A stretch of DNA of 5,830 nt from JABDGR01 sp035546135 (lineage in GTDB: Bacteria; Verrucomicrobiota; Verrucomicrobiia; Opitutales; JABDGR01), in assembly GCA_035546135.1 (NCBI GenBank), contig DASZWY010000192.1, positions 1 through 5,830 on the forward strand, written 5' to 3'. Shown here piece by piece: positions 1 through 5,830 of this stretch; position 1 is the stretch's first letter, and the number at the start of each line of letters is the position of its first letter. The notes beneath the pieces are model-generated. The model saw nothing but the letters and a program-made list of their open reading frames with translations. It was not told the origin of the DNA and did no database searches. The position numbers were made by a program, and so were the translations under genes.

Positions 1-1257
1 ATTCCCAAAAACGGCGATCTCGACGCGGCCAAGTTAGTTGGCTACCAATACTCCTTGGTGATTTCCGGCAATTCAGCAGGCCATGTCGCCGAGAACTTGC
101 GCGGCGAAATGATCGCCTCGAGCTTCGGGAGAAACGCCGAACCCAATTTGCCCAAGATCATCACCATGGTCGGCGCCTTGCCGCAAATCGCTTCCGGCAC
201 CTACGAAGCCCGCTTGCTGAGATTCCAATATGGCAATAGCGCTTTTCCGAACACCGTCCTGTGGCTCAAGGCGGAATCCGGCGACGGCGATTTTATCTAC
301 ACCTTCCAGAGCCTCGCCGTGCCAACCATCCGCCCGCTTCACCTTTACCCGGCCAAGGATTTCGTCAAGGAGGTCCTTACCATACCCGTGGGCAATCTGA
401 CCGGCCAGGTCGTCGACCCGCGCAACCACCCGGTGGCCGACCTCGACGTGTTCGTGTGCGGCATGGGCGTTTCGCAGACGGTCCACACCGATGCGGACGG
501 CAATTTTACGCTGGAGGACCTCACGCAGTCGCCCAATGTGCTCATCGCGACCGCGCGTGGCTACGCTGGCGAAACGCCCGTCACGACTTTCCGATTTAAG
601 GCGACCTCGCGACTGTCCAAGCCAATCCAACTTATGCCCGCCGGCTCGATCCAGGGCTCCGTCCGCGATCCGCGCGGTCAACCCATGCCCGGCGCCGTGG
701 TGGCCTTTATCCAACCGTATCACCCAGTGCCCAGCTCGCCCATCGATGATCCTCAGAAGGGACTCCACCCGCAGGACCTCAACACCGGCGGCACGGCCAT
801 CGCGACCACCGACAGCCAGGGCCAGTTTGTTATTCCGGCGCTGCCGCCCGGACAATACATCGTTACTGCTGCGGTCCACCCCGACGGCGCTCCCACCATG
901 GTCGGCTCCCTCCAACCCATAACCGTTCTGCCCGGCGTCCCAACCAAGGTCGCTCAGGCCATCAGGCTGCAAGCCACCGGTTCGCTGACGGGTTCCGCCG
1001 TGGTCCAGCACGACGGCGCCCCCGCCGCCGGGGTCGCGATCAGCGCGTTCAAAGATAACACCTATCAGGAGGGGATCAACACGGTGACCGACGACCAGGG
1101 ATTATTTGTGCTGCCCGACCTTTCCCCCGGTTCGTACACGGTGGAGCAGATGCCGTTTGGTTCAGGGCCGCCATTGAAGAATATCGTGATCAAGCCGGGC
1201 GTGGAAACCAAGCTGCCCAAACCCTTCGCGGTCATGTCCGCCATCATGGCGAATTGA
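1..1257 (+). CDS. Carboxypeptidase-regulatory-like repeat protein, C-terminal part (5' end outside window)
   Basis: The frame is open from the first base of the window, so the true start lies upstream; the TTG at 55 is an internal leucine codon, not a convincing start. The visible part is 418 residues. Residues 1-130 form a region I do not recognise. Then come three tandem repeats of the carboxypeptidase regulatory-like (CarboxypepD_reg, Cna-B-like) beta-sandwich type, at about nt 391-600, 643-972 and 979-1240. Each opens with G-(N/S)-(L/I)-x-G and a turn with Gly/Pro, and then has a T-D-x-x-G-x-F strand. Repeats 2 and 3 close with L-x-P-G-x-Y-x-V; repeat 1 lacks this motif. Such domains are usually extracellular or periplasmic structural or carbohydrate/protein-binding modules attached to many different enzymes and adhesins; they carry no catalytic residues themselves. 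A signal peptide cannot be judged because the N-terminus is missing. The gene converges on dnaE with a 19-base gap. The CDS and repeat type are secure; the overall function is unknown. Confidence 0.85.
   Translation: MPKNGDLDAAKLVGYQYSLVISGNSAGHVAENLRGEMIASSFGRNAEPNLPKIITMVGALPQIASGTYEARLLRFQYGNSAFPNTVLWLKAESGDGDFIYTFQSLAVPTIRPLHLYPAKDFVKEVLTIPVGNLTGQVVDPRNHPVADLDVFVCGMGVSQTVHTDADGNFTLEDLTQSPNVLIATARGYAGETPVTTFRFKATSRLSKPIQLMPAGSIQGSVRDPRGQPMPGAVVAFIQPYHPVPSSPIDDPQKGLHPQDLNTGGTAIATTDSQGQFVIPALPPGQYIVTAAVHPDGAPTMVGSLQPITVLPGVPTKVAQAIRLQATGSLTGSAVVQHDGAPAAGVAISAFKDNTYQEGINTVTDDQGLFVLPDLSPGSYTVEQMPFGSGPPLKNIVIKPGVETKLPKPFAVMSAIMAN
391..1240 (+). repeat. Three tandem carboxypeptidase-regulatory-like protein repeats
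   Basis: This is a protein-level repeat within the first gene: units start at nt 391, 643 and 979. The shared pattern is a G-S/N-hydrophobic-x-G opening, a D-x-x-G/H-x-P turn about ten residues later, and a T-D-x-x-G-x-F strand. The closing P-G-x-Y-x-V strand is present in units 2 and 3 only. The middle unit is longest because of a loop of about 25 residues rich in Pro, Ser and Asp between its second strand and the T-D motif. The units are diverged at the DNA level, so this is an old domain duplication and not a recent repeat expansion. Unit edges are approximate. Confidence 0.75.
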
Positions 1258-1258
1258 G

Positions 1259-1290
1259 GGAACGGGCACGCACAGCTTATCGCCCGTTCC
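1259..1290. terminator. Possible bidirectional stem-loop between convergent genes
   Basis: GGAACGGGC at 1259-1267 is the perfect reverse complement of GCCCGTTCC at 1282-1290, giving a 9-bp stem with a 14-base loop. It sits directly after the stop of the upstream plus-strand gene (1255-1257). It also overlaps the last codons of dnaE, whose TAA (1277-1279) lies in the loop. Position between two convergent stops fits a shared transcription terminator. No T-run follows on either side, so a classical intrinsic terminator is not proven; the structure may instead only protect 3' ends. Confidence 0.4.
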
Positions 1291-4200
1291 GCGGCCAGCG
1301 CGGCTCCGGCGCGGGCGGGGGCGTGAACTCCACCACCACCCCGCACACCGCCGGATGCTGCCGCAGCGTTTTATACCCCGGCAAATCCAGCTTCAGTTTT
1401 GACGACGGCGGCAATTCGAACTCCAGCACCTGCCCGTCGCCTTGTTCAAACGCAACGACCGTCGCCACGGTTCCCGGATCCTTGCGGATTTGCGCCGACA
1501 ACTCCTGCAAAAATTCGTCCGCCCGCGGCTCCGGCCGCAAAATCCACTGCACGCGCCGCAGCATCGCCGGCACTTTTTGCTCGATGCCCGCGATTTCGTG
1601 CGCCGTCAGCCGGTTCTCGTTGCGCAGGTCGTCGCGCCGGATCTCCCCATGCACCACCACCGCCGCGCCATCCGTCAGTTGCGCCGAGTATTTCTCAAAC
1701 GTGTCCGAAAACACGTTCACCGGAAAATTCCCGCGCTTCGTCGCCAGCGTGAACGACGCCCATGGCCGGTTGTCGCGCTTCGAGATGCGCTTCACCACCG
1801 CCGTCACCACGCCGCACAGCCGGAAGGGCGTCCGGTCGCTCGCCGTCGGCAGCGTGGTTTCGCTCACCGTGTCGAGAAAGTCGTCCAACCCCGTCAGCAC
1901 GTTCAGCGGGTGCCCCGAGGTGTAAAAGCCCAGCAACTCGCGCTCGGACTTCAGCCGCTCCGCCAGCGCCATCACCGGCCCGTCCGTCTTCACCCGCACC
2001 GTGGGCGAGCCGACGCCCTGGCCGTTCGCGCCGCCGCCCCCGCCGCCCAGCGCGTCAAACAGCGAGCCTTGCCCGGCCGCCCGGTCCTTCTGGTGCGACG
2101 CCGCGTCCGACATGAACATGTCCAGCGAATCGAGCAGATGCTGCCGGTCCATCTTCGTATAATCAAACGCCCCTGTGCGGATGAGGCACTCCAGCACGCG
2201 CCGGTTCACCGCGCGCCCGTCCACCCGCCGCATGAAATCGGCGAAGTCCGCAAACGGCCCGTGCGCGTCACGCTCTTCGAGGATGATTTTCGCCGCCATG
2301 TCGCCCACGCCCTTGATGGCGCCCAGGCCGAAGCGAATCGAGCCCGGCGCAGCCAGGTTCGCCGCCGGCGACAAATCGGGCAGGGGAGTGAAATTCTCGC
2401 GCGACTGGTTCACATCCGGCCCCAGCACCGCGATGCCCAGGCTCGACGCCTCCGCCACGAAATGCGCCACCTTGTCCGCGTCGCCGAGTTCGTTTGACAG
2501 CACTGCCGCCATGAATTCCACCGGGTAATTCGCCTTCAGGTAGGCCGTGCGGTAGCTCAGGATCGCGTACGCCGCCGAGTGCGACTTGTTGAAGCCGTAT
2601 TGCGCGAATTTTTCCAGAATGGCGAACAAGTCCTCCGCCTGCTTGGGCGGGATGCGGTTGGCCTGCGCCGCGCCGGCGATGAACACCGCCTTTTGCTTCG
2701 CCATGTCCGCGGCGGCCTTCTTGCCCATCGCGCGCCGCAGGATGTCCGCGCCGCCGAGCGAGTAGCCCGCGATGCGCCGCGCCGCGTCCATCACCTGCTC
2801 CTGGTAGACGAGGATGCCGTACGTCTCCCGGCAGATTTCCTCCAGCAGCGGGTGCGGGTATTTTATCGCCGCCGGATTCTTCTTGCCTGCAATGTATTCC
2901 GGGATGAACTCCATCGGCCCCGGCCGGTAAAGCGCAATCAGCGCGATGATTTCGTCGATATTTGAAATCGAAAACTGCCGGCACAGGTTCTGCATCCCGC
3001 CCGACTCGAGCTGGAACACGCCGACCGTCTTCGCCTCGTTCAATAATTGGAACGTCCGCGCGTCGTCGAAGCCGAGCTTCTCGACGTCGAAGTCCGGCCG
3101 CCGGCGCGTGCGCCGCACGTTGTCCTGCGCGTCGGCGATGACCGTCAGCGTCTTCAGCCCGAGAAAGTCCATCTTCAGCAGGCCGAGTTTTTCCACCGGG
3201 TCCTTCGTGTACTGCGTGGTCAGCGCCCCTTCCTGCAGCGTCACCGGGATCAGCTCCGTCAGGGGCCGGTCGGCGATGATGATGCCTGCCGCGTGCGTCG
3301 CCGCGTTGCGCGCCATGCCTTCGATGACCATGCCGTGCTCGATAATCTGCTTCGCCACCGGGTTCACCTTCACCTCCTGCGCCAGTTCGGTGGACTTTTT
3401 CAGCGCGTCCGCCAGCGTGATGTTCAGGTCGTCCGGCACCATCTTGGCGATGCGGTCGGCCTCGGCGTATTCAATGCTGTTCACCCGCGCCAAATCGCGG
3501 ACGATCATCTTCGCCCCGAACGTGCCGAACGTGATGATGTTCGCCACGCAGTCCTGCCCGTATTTCTGCCGCACGTATTCGATGACCTCCCCGCGCCGCC
3601 GCATGCAAAAATCAATGTCGAAGTCCGGCGGCGACACCCGCTCCGGGTTCAAAAACCGCTCGAACAGCAGCCCGAACCGCAGCGGGTCGATGTCGGTGAT
3701 TTTCAGCAGGTACGCCACCAGGCACCCCGCGCCCGAGCCGCGCCCCGGCCCCACCGGGATGCCCTGCCGCCGCGCCCAGTCAATGAAGTCCCAGACGATG
3801 AGAAAATAATCCACGAACCCCGTCTTCTCGATGACGCCGATTTCAAAATTCACGCGCTCCGCCAGCGTTTTGCCCCAGTCCGCCGCCTTGCCCGCCACCG
3901 GCGCTTCCGGGTGGTGATAGTCCACGCCATAGCGCGACTTCAGCCCGGCCACGCACAACTCGCGCAGATACTCGGTGTTCTTCGCGAACTTCGGCTGCAA
4001 TTCCACCGGCAGTTGGAACACCGGGTAGTTGTTCTTGCCGAACGGCAGTTGCACGTCGCACATCTCCGCGATCAGCATCGGGTTCTTCACACTTTCCGGC
4101 GCCTCGGCGAACAATTTGTCCATCTCCGCCCGCGATTTCAGGTAAAATTCCCGCGTGTCGAACCGCATCCGGTCCGTGTCGGCGACTTTCGCGCCGGTTT

Positions 4201-4885
4201 GGATGCACAGCAGCGCGTCGTGCGGCGCCCAGTCCCCCGCGTTCACGTAGTGCACGTCGTTCGTCGCGACCGTCTTCAGCCCGAACTCTTTCGCCAGCTT
4301 GAGCAACCCCGGCAGCACCTTCCGCTGTTCCGCAATGCCGTGGTCCTGCAGTTCGATGAAAAAGTTTTCCCGCCCGAAAATCTCCACCAATTTCCCGCAG
4401 GCCGCCCGCGCGTCGCCCTCCCGGTCCTGCATCAGCATCTGCGGAATCCACGACGCCAGGCACCCGCTGAAGCCGATGAGCCCCTTCGCATGCCGCGCCA
4501 GCATCTCCAGGTCTGTCCGCGGCCGGTAATAAAACCCCTTCGTGTGCGCGTCGCTGATGAGCTTCGTCAGGTTCTGGTAGCCGGCAAAGTCCCGCGCGAT
4601 CATCCCGAGGTGATACATCTGGTGCTTCGCGCGCTCCGGCCGCTCCGTGCGGGGGTGGTCGGTCACCAGGTACGCTTCGCAGCCCACGATCGGCTTCAAC
4701 CCGTGTTTCTTTGCCTCGAGCATGAAGTCCACCACGCCGAACAGGTTCCCGTGGTCCGTCACCGCCAGCGCCGGCTGCCCGAGTTCCTTGGCCCGCTTGC
4801 ACAGCACGTCAATGCGGCTGCAGCCGTCGAGCAGGCTGTAGTCCGTATGGACGTGGAGGTGGACGAACGTGGAGTCCGCGGGCAT
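1277..4885 (-). CDS. dnaE: DNA polymerase III subunit alpha (replicative polymerase)
   Basis: This is the catalytic subunit of the chromosomal replicase; it adds dNTPs to the primer end in the cytoplasm as part of the Pol III holoenzyme with the beta clamp and clamp loader. It has 1202 residues, close to the usual 1150-1200 of DnaE1. In order: PHP domain (about 7-290) with HLHVHTDYS at 9-17, TDHGN at 43-47, Cys142 and the NDVH motif at 209-212; palm and catalytic core with GPGRGSGAG (379-387), PDFDIDF (420-426, catalytic Asp423 and Asp425) and the third Asp573 in KMDFLGL; fingers with ALYRPGPM and NKSHSAAYA (766-774); helix-hairpin-helix region (about 850-910); clamp-binding pentapeptide QGSLF (939-943); Gly-rich linker (947-960); OB fold (about 1020-1100); and a C-terminal domain resembling the tau-binding end of E. 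coli DnaE. The ATG at 4885 is firm: an in-frame TAA (4889-4891) lies one codon upstream and family homology begins at residue 7. No strong Shine-Dalgarno is seen; only GGGG about 12 bases before the ATG. The C-terminal motifs and clamp site fit DnaE1, not ImuC/DnaE2 or PolC. Confidence 0.98.
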   Translation of the reverse strand: MPADSTFVHLHVHTDYSLLDGCSRIDVLCKRAKELGQPALAVTDHGNLFGVVDFMLEAKKHGLKPIVGCEAYLVTDHPRTERPERAKHQMYHLGMIARDFAGYQNLTKLISDAHTKGFYYRPRTDLEMLARHAKGLIGFSGCLASWIPQMLMQDREGDARAACGKLVEIFGRENFFIELQDHGIAEQRKVLPGLLKLAKEFGLKTVATNDVHYVNAGDWAPHDALLCIQTGAKVADTDRMRFDTREFYLKSRAEMDKLFAEAPESVKNPMLIAEMCDVQLPFGKNNYPVFQLPVELQPKFAKNTEYLRELCVAGLKSRYGVDYHHPEAPVAGKAADWGKTLAERVNFEIGVIEKTGFVDYFLIVWDFIDWARRQGIPVGPGRGSGAGCLVAYLLKITDIDPLRFGLLFERFLNPERVSPPDFDIDFCMRRRGEVIEYVRQKYGQDCVANIITFGTFGAKMIVRDLARVNSIEYAEADRIAKMVPDDLNITLADALKKSTELAQEVKVNPVAKQIIEHGMVIEGMARNAATHAAGIIIADRPLTELIPVTLQEGALTTQYTKDPVEKLGLLKMDFLGLKTLTVIADAQDNVRRTRRRPDFDVEKLGFDDARTFQLLNEAKTVGVFQLESGGMQNLCRQFSISNIDEIIALIALYRPGPMEFIPEYIAGKKNPAAIKYPHPLLEEICRETYGILVYQEQVMDAARRIAGYSLGGADILRRAMGKKAAADMAKQKAVFIAGAAQANRIPPKQAEDLFAILEKFAQYGFNKSHSAAYAILSYRTAYLKANYPVEFMAAVLSNELGDADKVAHFVAEASSLGIAVLGPDVNQSRENFTPLPDLSPAANLAAPGSIRFGLGAIKGVGDMAAKIILEERDAHGPFADFADFMRRVDGRAVNRRVLECLIRTGAFDYTKMDRQHLLDSLDMFMSDAASHQKDRAAGQGSLFDALGGGGGGANGQGVGSPTVRVKTDGPVMALAERLKSERELLGFYTSGHPLNVLTGLDDFLDTVSETTLPTASDRTPFRLCGVVTAVVKRISKRDNRPWASFTLATKRGNFPVNVFSDTFEKYSAQLTDGAAVVVHGEIRRDDLRNENRLTAHEIAGIEQKVPAMLRRVQWILRPEPRADEFLQELSAQIRKDPGTVATVVAFEQGDGQVLEFELPPSSKLKLDLPGYKTLRQHPAVCGVVVEFTPPPAPEPRWPRNGR

Positions 4886-5008
4886 GGCTTAACGTTGCCC
4901 CGCTGCCGCCCCGGCGCAAGAAAAACCGCAGGCTTGGCGGGGTTAATTAAGATTTCTTGTCATTGCTTTTGGGGTTGCCGGACGGGACGGCGGGGATTGA
5001 ATGCCCTC
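4886..5008. promoter_or_regulatory. Divergent intergenic region, presumed promoters of dnaE and the membrane-protein gene
   Basis: These 123 bases separate two divergently transcribed genes, so both promoters should be here. The centre (about 4941-4970) is clearly AT-rich compared with the surrounding GC-rich sequence and includes the 8-bp palindrome TTAATTAA at 4943-4950. I looked for paired -35/-10 boxes of the sigma-70 type on both strands and found no pair with correct spacing, so individual promoter elements are not called. The role is inferred from gene orientation. Confidence 0.6.
4921..4940 (-). terminator. Weak terminator-like hairpin in the dnaE leader
   Basis: Read on the minus strand, CCGC and GCGG form a 4-bp stem with a 7-base loop and are followed at once by five T bases (4925 down to 4921). 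This is the layout of an intrinsic terminator, lying 36 bases before the dnaE ATG and downstream of the AT-rich presumed promoter core. The stem is short, so it could be chance; if real it would act as an attenuator of dnaE or block transcription coming from upstream. Confidence 0.2.
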
Positions 5009-5515
5009 ATGCTCGCCAACCTGGTTGCCTTTACCCTCGAGAATTTCACATTGGTCGCTTTTGTCGCGGCAATTGGATTCGCCCTTTTCTGCGGGTTTGT
5101 TGTCCGCAAACACCCCGCCTTGGGCTGGGCCGAGCAGTTTTTTCGCTGGATCGCGCTGGCGATGGGCGCTACCGGCATTTATGCCTTTATCACCCATGCC
5201 TTTTTCCCCGAACAAGCGGCCGCGGCCATCGGCTGGCAAAACAGTCCGTTCCAATTCGAGGTGGCGGTGGCCAATCTCGGCTTTGGTGTGATTGCCATCC
5301 TGGCCTTTTCCGCGAGTTTTGGCTTTCGCCTGGCCGCGGTAATCGGGAATCTCTGCTGGCTTTGGGGTGATGCCGCCGGGCACATTTACCAAATGGTCGC
5401 CTCGCATAATTTTACCATCGGAAACGCCGGCTCGTGGTTCTGGCTGGATATCATCTATCCCGGCTCCGCCCTCATTTTGCTGCTGGTGATGAAGTTCCAG
5501 GCCCGCTGCGCGTAG
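5009..5515 (+). CDS. Small multi-pass membrane protein, tentatively DUF6790-like
   Basis: This is a complete protein of 168 residues. Hydrophobic segments at about 13-32, 45-66, 84-104, 106-123 and 144-162 suggest about five inner-membrane spans. There is no clear catalytic motif. The stretch GDAAGHIYQM (120-129) followed by N-F-x-x-G-N-A-G (134-141) recalls the conserved region of DUF6790 membrane proteins; this is from memory and tentative. The function is unknown. The ATG at 5009 is chosen because it directly precedes the first membrane span. A GGGG stretch lies 12-13 bases upstream, and a TTG at 4997 is a possible alternative start. The frame stays open far upstream across dnaE, but that part is antisense to dnaE and not coding. 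The ATG at 5001 is in another frame and does not encode the membrane pattern. The gene is divergent from dnaE and convergent with the next gene, so it is probably monocistronic. Coding status is well supported; family is uncertain. Confidence 0.6.
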   Translation: MLANLVAFTLENFTLVAFVAAIGFALFCGFVVRKHPALGWAEQFFRWIALAMGATGIYAFITHAFFPEQAAAAIGWQNSPFQFEVAVANLGFGVIAILAFSASFGFRLAAVIGNLCWLWGDAAGHIYQMVASHNFTIGNAGSWFWLDIIYPGSALILLLVMKFQARCA

Positions 5516-5529
5516 CCCCGCGGCCGCCC

Positions 5530-5541
5530 ACAGGATCCTGT
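5530..5541. repeat. 12-bp perfect palindrome in a convergent gap
   Basis: ACAGGATCCTGT reads the same on both strands. It lies in the 29-base non-coding gap (5516-5544) between the stop codons of two convergent genes. With no loop it would make a poor RNA hairpin, and no T-run follows, so it is not called a terminator. It could be a dimeric protein-binding site or chance. Just before it is a GCGGCCGC palindrome (5520-5527). Nothing else is visible in this gap. Confidence 0.4.
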
Positions 5542-5544
5542 TCC

Positions 5545-5830
5545 CTAAAACGTCCGCGGCTTCGACAGGTCCTCAAATTCCTCCTTGAAGTCCTTGTCGT
5601 TATAGTCCGGCGGCGGGTGGATGTCCTTGGGCCGCTGGTCCGGTGGAATCTTCAACACGTCCTCAAGTCCGACAATCCAACTCCACATCAGCGCCTTTTG
5701 CACGTCTGGCACGTTGTTGGGCAGGCTGGGGTAGAAGTTGTTCACCAGATAATCGTACGCCTCGCGGTCCTTGCCCATCATCCGCAGCAGGCGGATGTAC
5801 AACCGCGCCGCCAGGTAGGGCTGCGTCGTC
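5545..5830 (-). CDS. Unrecognised protein with TPR-like helix pair, C-terminal part (start outside window)
   Basis: The minus-strand frame is open to the window edge and ends at TAG (5545-5547), giving about 95 visible C-terminal residues. The TTG at 5802-5800 is an internal leucine codon; the frame continues through nine further residues to 5830. Codon third positions are strongly G/C, as in dnaE, which supports real coding. The first visible 30 or so residues (AARLYIRLLRMMGKDREAY and on) have the small-residue and aromatic spacing of a tetratricopeptide-type helix pair. After a Trp-containing stretch (MWSWIVGLEDVL), the last 35 residues are rich in Asp, Glu, Lys and Pro, including a PPP, and are probably disordered. 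No membrane span or catalytic motif is visible in this part. TPR-like regions usually bind other proteins; the rest of the protein decides the role, so no function is assigned. Confidence 0.6.
   Translation of the reverse strand, partial: TTQPYLAARLYIRLLRMMGKDREAYDYLVNNFYPSLPNNVPDVQKALMWSWIVGLEDVLKIPPDQRPKDIHPPPDYNDKDFKEEFEDLSKPRTF

Noticed and set aside
73..1011. Minus-strand open frame opposite the first gene (312 codons)
   Set aside because: The same third-position effect explains it. The translation has low-complexity Gly/Arg/Asp character, and the opposite strand encodes clear tandem repeats.
2031..2050. GC-rich simple run as a nucleotide repeat element
   Set aside because: It encodes the Gly-rich linker of DnaE and is explained by codon use; it is discussed as a protein feature.
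1442..2497. Plus-strand open frame within dnaE (351 codons)
   Set aside because: It is an Arg/His/Pro-rich shadow of the dnaE reading frame, with no recognisable domain or start signal.
4943..4950. TTAATTAA as a -10 promoter element
   Set aside because: No -35 box with 16-18 base spacing was found on either strand, so only the region as a whole is called regulatory.
3047..5008. Very long plus-strand open frame antisense to dnaE, running in frame into the membrane-protein gene
   Set aside because: Its first codon position lies over the GC-rich third position of dnaE codons, which removes T-initial stop codons. The translation is rich in Arg, His, Pro and Val with no domain pattern, while the dnaE frame is unmistakable. 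Only the part from 5009 on is real.
1..5830. CRISPR array, tRNA or rRNA gene, insertion sequence, defence or biosynthetic cluster
   Set aside because: No regularly spaced direct repeats, no cloverleaf or rRNA-like stretch, no transposase motifs or terminal repeats, and no linked gene set were seen; almost all bases are accounted for by the four genes.

Overview
This is a GC-rich chromosomal segment with four protein-coding genes and almost no spare DNA. One gene is complete and certain (dnaE, the replicative DNA polymerase). A second is complete but of unknown function. One gene at each end is cut by the window edge. The style of the DnaE sequence, with a full metal-type PHP domain, together with a carboxypeptidase-regulatory-repeat protein next door, suggests a bacterium of the Planctomycetes-Verrucomicrobia group, possibly a Pedosphaera/Limisphaerales-type verrucomicrobium. 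That placement is inference from sequence style, not from a database match.

Layout: (1) 1-1257, plus strand: the C-terminal 418 residues of a protein that ends in three tandem beta-sandwich carboxypeptidase-regulatory-like repeats. (2) 1258-1276: a 19-base gap between two convergent stop codons; a 9-bp inverted repeat here extends into the end of dnaE and could act as a shared terminator. (3) 1277-4885, minus strand: complete dnaE, 1202 codons. (4) 4886-5008: a divergent intergenic region with an AT-rich core that should hold the dnaE promoter and that of the next gene. (5) 5009-5515, plus strand: a 168-residue protein with about five membrane spans, tentatively DUF6790-like. (6) 5516-5544: a 29-base convergent gap carrying a 12-bp perfect palindrome. 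(7) 5545-5830, minus strand: the C-terminal end of an unrecognised protein with a TPR-like helical stretch and a charged, proline-rich tail.

The genes do not form one operon: strands alternate plus/minus/plus/minus, so each is probably transcribed on its own and nothing ties the neighbours functionally to replication. I found no RNA gene, mobile element, CRISPR array or novel multi-gene system. The points most worth checking are the intact PHP metal site of DnaE (possible built-in proofreading), the terminator-like structures at the convergent junctions and in the dnaE leader, and the identity of the two poorly known proteins.
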